From Pseudomonadota bacterium (GTDB taxonomy: Bacteria; Myxococcota; Polyangia; Polyangiales; Polyangiaceae), in NCBI GenBank assembly GCA_023419055.1, contig JAEZYO010000241.1, forward strand, positions 1 to 13,751: a DNA stretch of 13,751 bases, written 5' to 3'. This document shows, piece by piece, positions 13,061 through 13,751 of this stretch (position 1 is its first letter; each line of letters opens with the position of its first letter). The position numbers were made by a program, and so were the translations under genes. The notes beneath the pieces were generated by a model. The model was given only the letters and a program-made list of their open reading frames with translations, was not told the DNA's origin and ran no database searches.

Positions 13061-13751
13061 CTACGGCGCGGTGACGCTCACGTCGTCGAACAGCAAGACG
13101 CCTTCGAAGCTGCTCTTGCAGCCGAGAGCGATGCCGCCGTTCGCGACCGGGGTGCCGCCCGAAAGCGGCCCGGAGGCGATGTCGACGCCGTCGAGTTGTC
13201 CGGTCACGCTCTGACCCTGAATGATGAGCCCGACCGTGTACCACTCTCCCACGACGAGCGGCGGCTCGTCGCCCGTCGCTTGAACGTCGGAGGCGCCGTT
13301 GTTCCGGTCGCGGATCTTGAAGTGCTCGTTGCCGATCTCGATGTAGTAGAAGGTCTTCAGCGCGTTGAAGCGCACGCCGATGGCGGCGGTGGGGTCGCCC
13401 GAGACGATCTTCATCTTCACTTCGAGTTTGATGTCGGTCCATCCGACGTCGCCGCCGACGAGCTGAACCTCCTCTTCGGGGTTAGAGAACTGGAGGGCTT
13501 TGCCGTCCTCGTCGTCGACGATCGAGAAGAGCGAAAGCTGGGCCTTGTCGGACGGCAACCACGCGTTCGGGTTGATCATCCCCGACTCCCAATCCTCGGT
13601 GTACGGGAGCGCGAGGCTCACCTCCGGCGGCGGCATCGTCGCGGTTCCGCCGCTGCCGCCGCTGCCCGCGCCGCTCCCTCCGTTGTTCGAGGTACCGCCC
13701 GAGCTAGTCGTGCCCGCGCTGCTGCCTCCGCTGCCCGTGGTCCCCGCGCCG
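13061..13751 (-). CDS. Probable surface/lipoprotein with Gly/Ser/Thr linker and LamG/DUF1080-like domain (5' partial)
   Basis: The frame is open to the window edge, so the N-terminus (and the expected signal or lipobox) is missing; 229 residues are visible. The first 38 are almost only Gly, Ser, Thr, Ala and Asn, a flexible linker commonly found after the lipidated Cys in myxobacterial exported proteins. From MPPPEVSLALPYTEDWESG onward comes a single all-beta domain of about 190 residues: EVKMKIVSGDPTAAIGVRFN, TFYYIEIGNEHFKIRDRNNG, LVVGEWYTVGLIIQGQSVTG and a final LLFDDVSVTAP. That strand order fits a concanavalin-like sandwich (LamG or DUF1080/3-keto-disaccharide hydrolase-like), likely binding carbohydrate. 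No catalytic residues can be assigned. The internal Met at 13636 is probably not the start because the linker continues in frame above it. The stop is 9 bp from that of the binding protein, so the two genes converge. Confidence 0.7.
   Translation of the reverse strand, partial: GAGTTGSGGSSAGTTSSGGTSNNGGSGAGSGGSGGTATMPPPEVSLALPYTEDWESGMINPNAWLPSDKAQLSLFSIVDDEDGKALQFSNPEEEVQLVGGDVGWTDIKLEVKMKIVSGDPTAAIGVRFNALKTFYYIEIGNEHFKIRDRNNGASDVQATGDEPPLVVGEWYTVGLIIQGQSVTGQLDGVDIASGPLSGGTPVANGGIALGCKSSFEGVLLFDDVSVTAP

Overview
The window is very GC-rich (about 70% by eye) with strongly G/C-ending codons. It comes from a bacterial chromosome, most likely a myxobacterium (Myxococcota, perhaps Polyangiales). 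That placement is inference. It rests on base composition, on the Gly/Ser/Thr-rich linker in the last gene, on an orphan type III secretion/flagellar stator-like gene in a housekeeping operon, and on long spurious antisense reading frames typical of such genomes. There is no rRNA, tRNA, transposase, integrase, CRISPR array or phage gene. This is ordinary chromosomal sequence, with no gap above 300 bases.

Layout. (1) Plus strand, 2-3784: a 5'-truncated TPR-like protein with two degenerate retropepsin-type domains, coaD (GTGA overlap), then a DEAD-box RNA helicase with a DbpA-type RNA-binding domain and a 21-bp tandem repeat in its basic tail. (2) Minus strand, read from 9447 down to 3789: a glutathione S-transferase-like protein, purC, an acetyl-CoA acetyltransferase, a 74-residue unknown, a FliH/SctL-like protein, an M50 (site-2) protease and a membrane-anchored glucosaminidase. 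The thiolase, 74-residue gene, FliH-like gene and protease are chained by 4-bp ATGA stop/start overlaps, so they are probably translated from one message. (3) Plus strand, 9534-13051: a complete sugar ABC importer of the ribose/galactose class (fused double ATPase, permease, lipoprotein binding protein). (4) Minus strand, 13751-13061: the C-terminal part of a probable surface protein, with a Gly/Ser/Thr linker followed by a beta-sandwich (LamG/DUF1080-like) domain.

How the genes fit together. coaD (coenzyme A synthesis), purC (purine synthesis) and the thiolase (CoA-dependent carbon metabolism) are housekeeping. The 74-residue, FliH-like, M50 and glucosaminidase genes form an envelope-flavoured tail to the purC-thiolase operon: a stator-like ATPase partner, an intramembrane protease and a wall hydrolase of the FlgJ type. 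This group is the best lead in the window for something not well described, but the sequence does not prove a new system. The ABC transporter is a self-contained operon with its own candidate promoter.

Convergent gene pairs are packed with 4 bp (DEAD-box/glucosaminidase) and 9 bp (binding protein/LamG-like) between stops, leaving no room for separate terminators.
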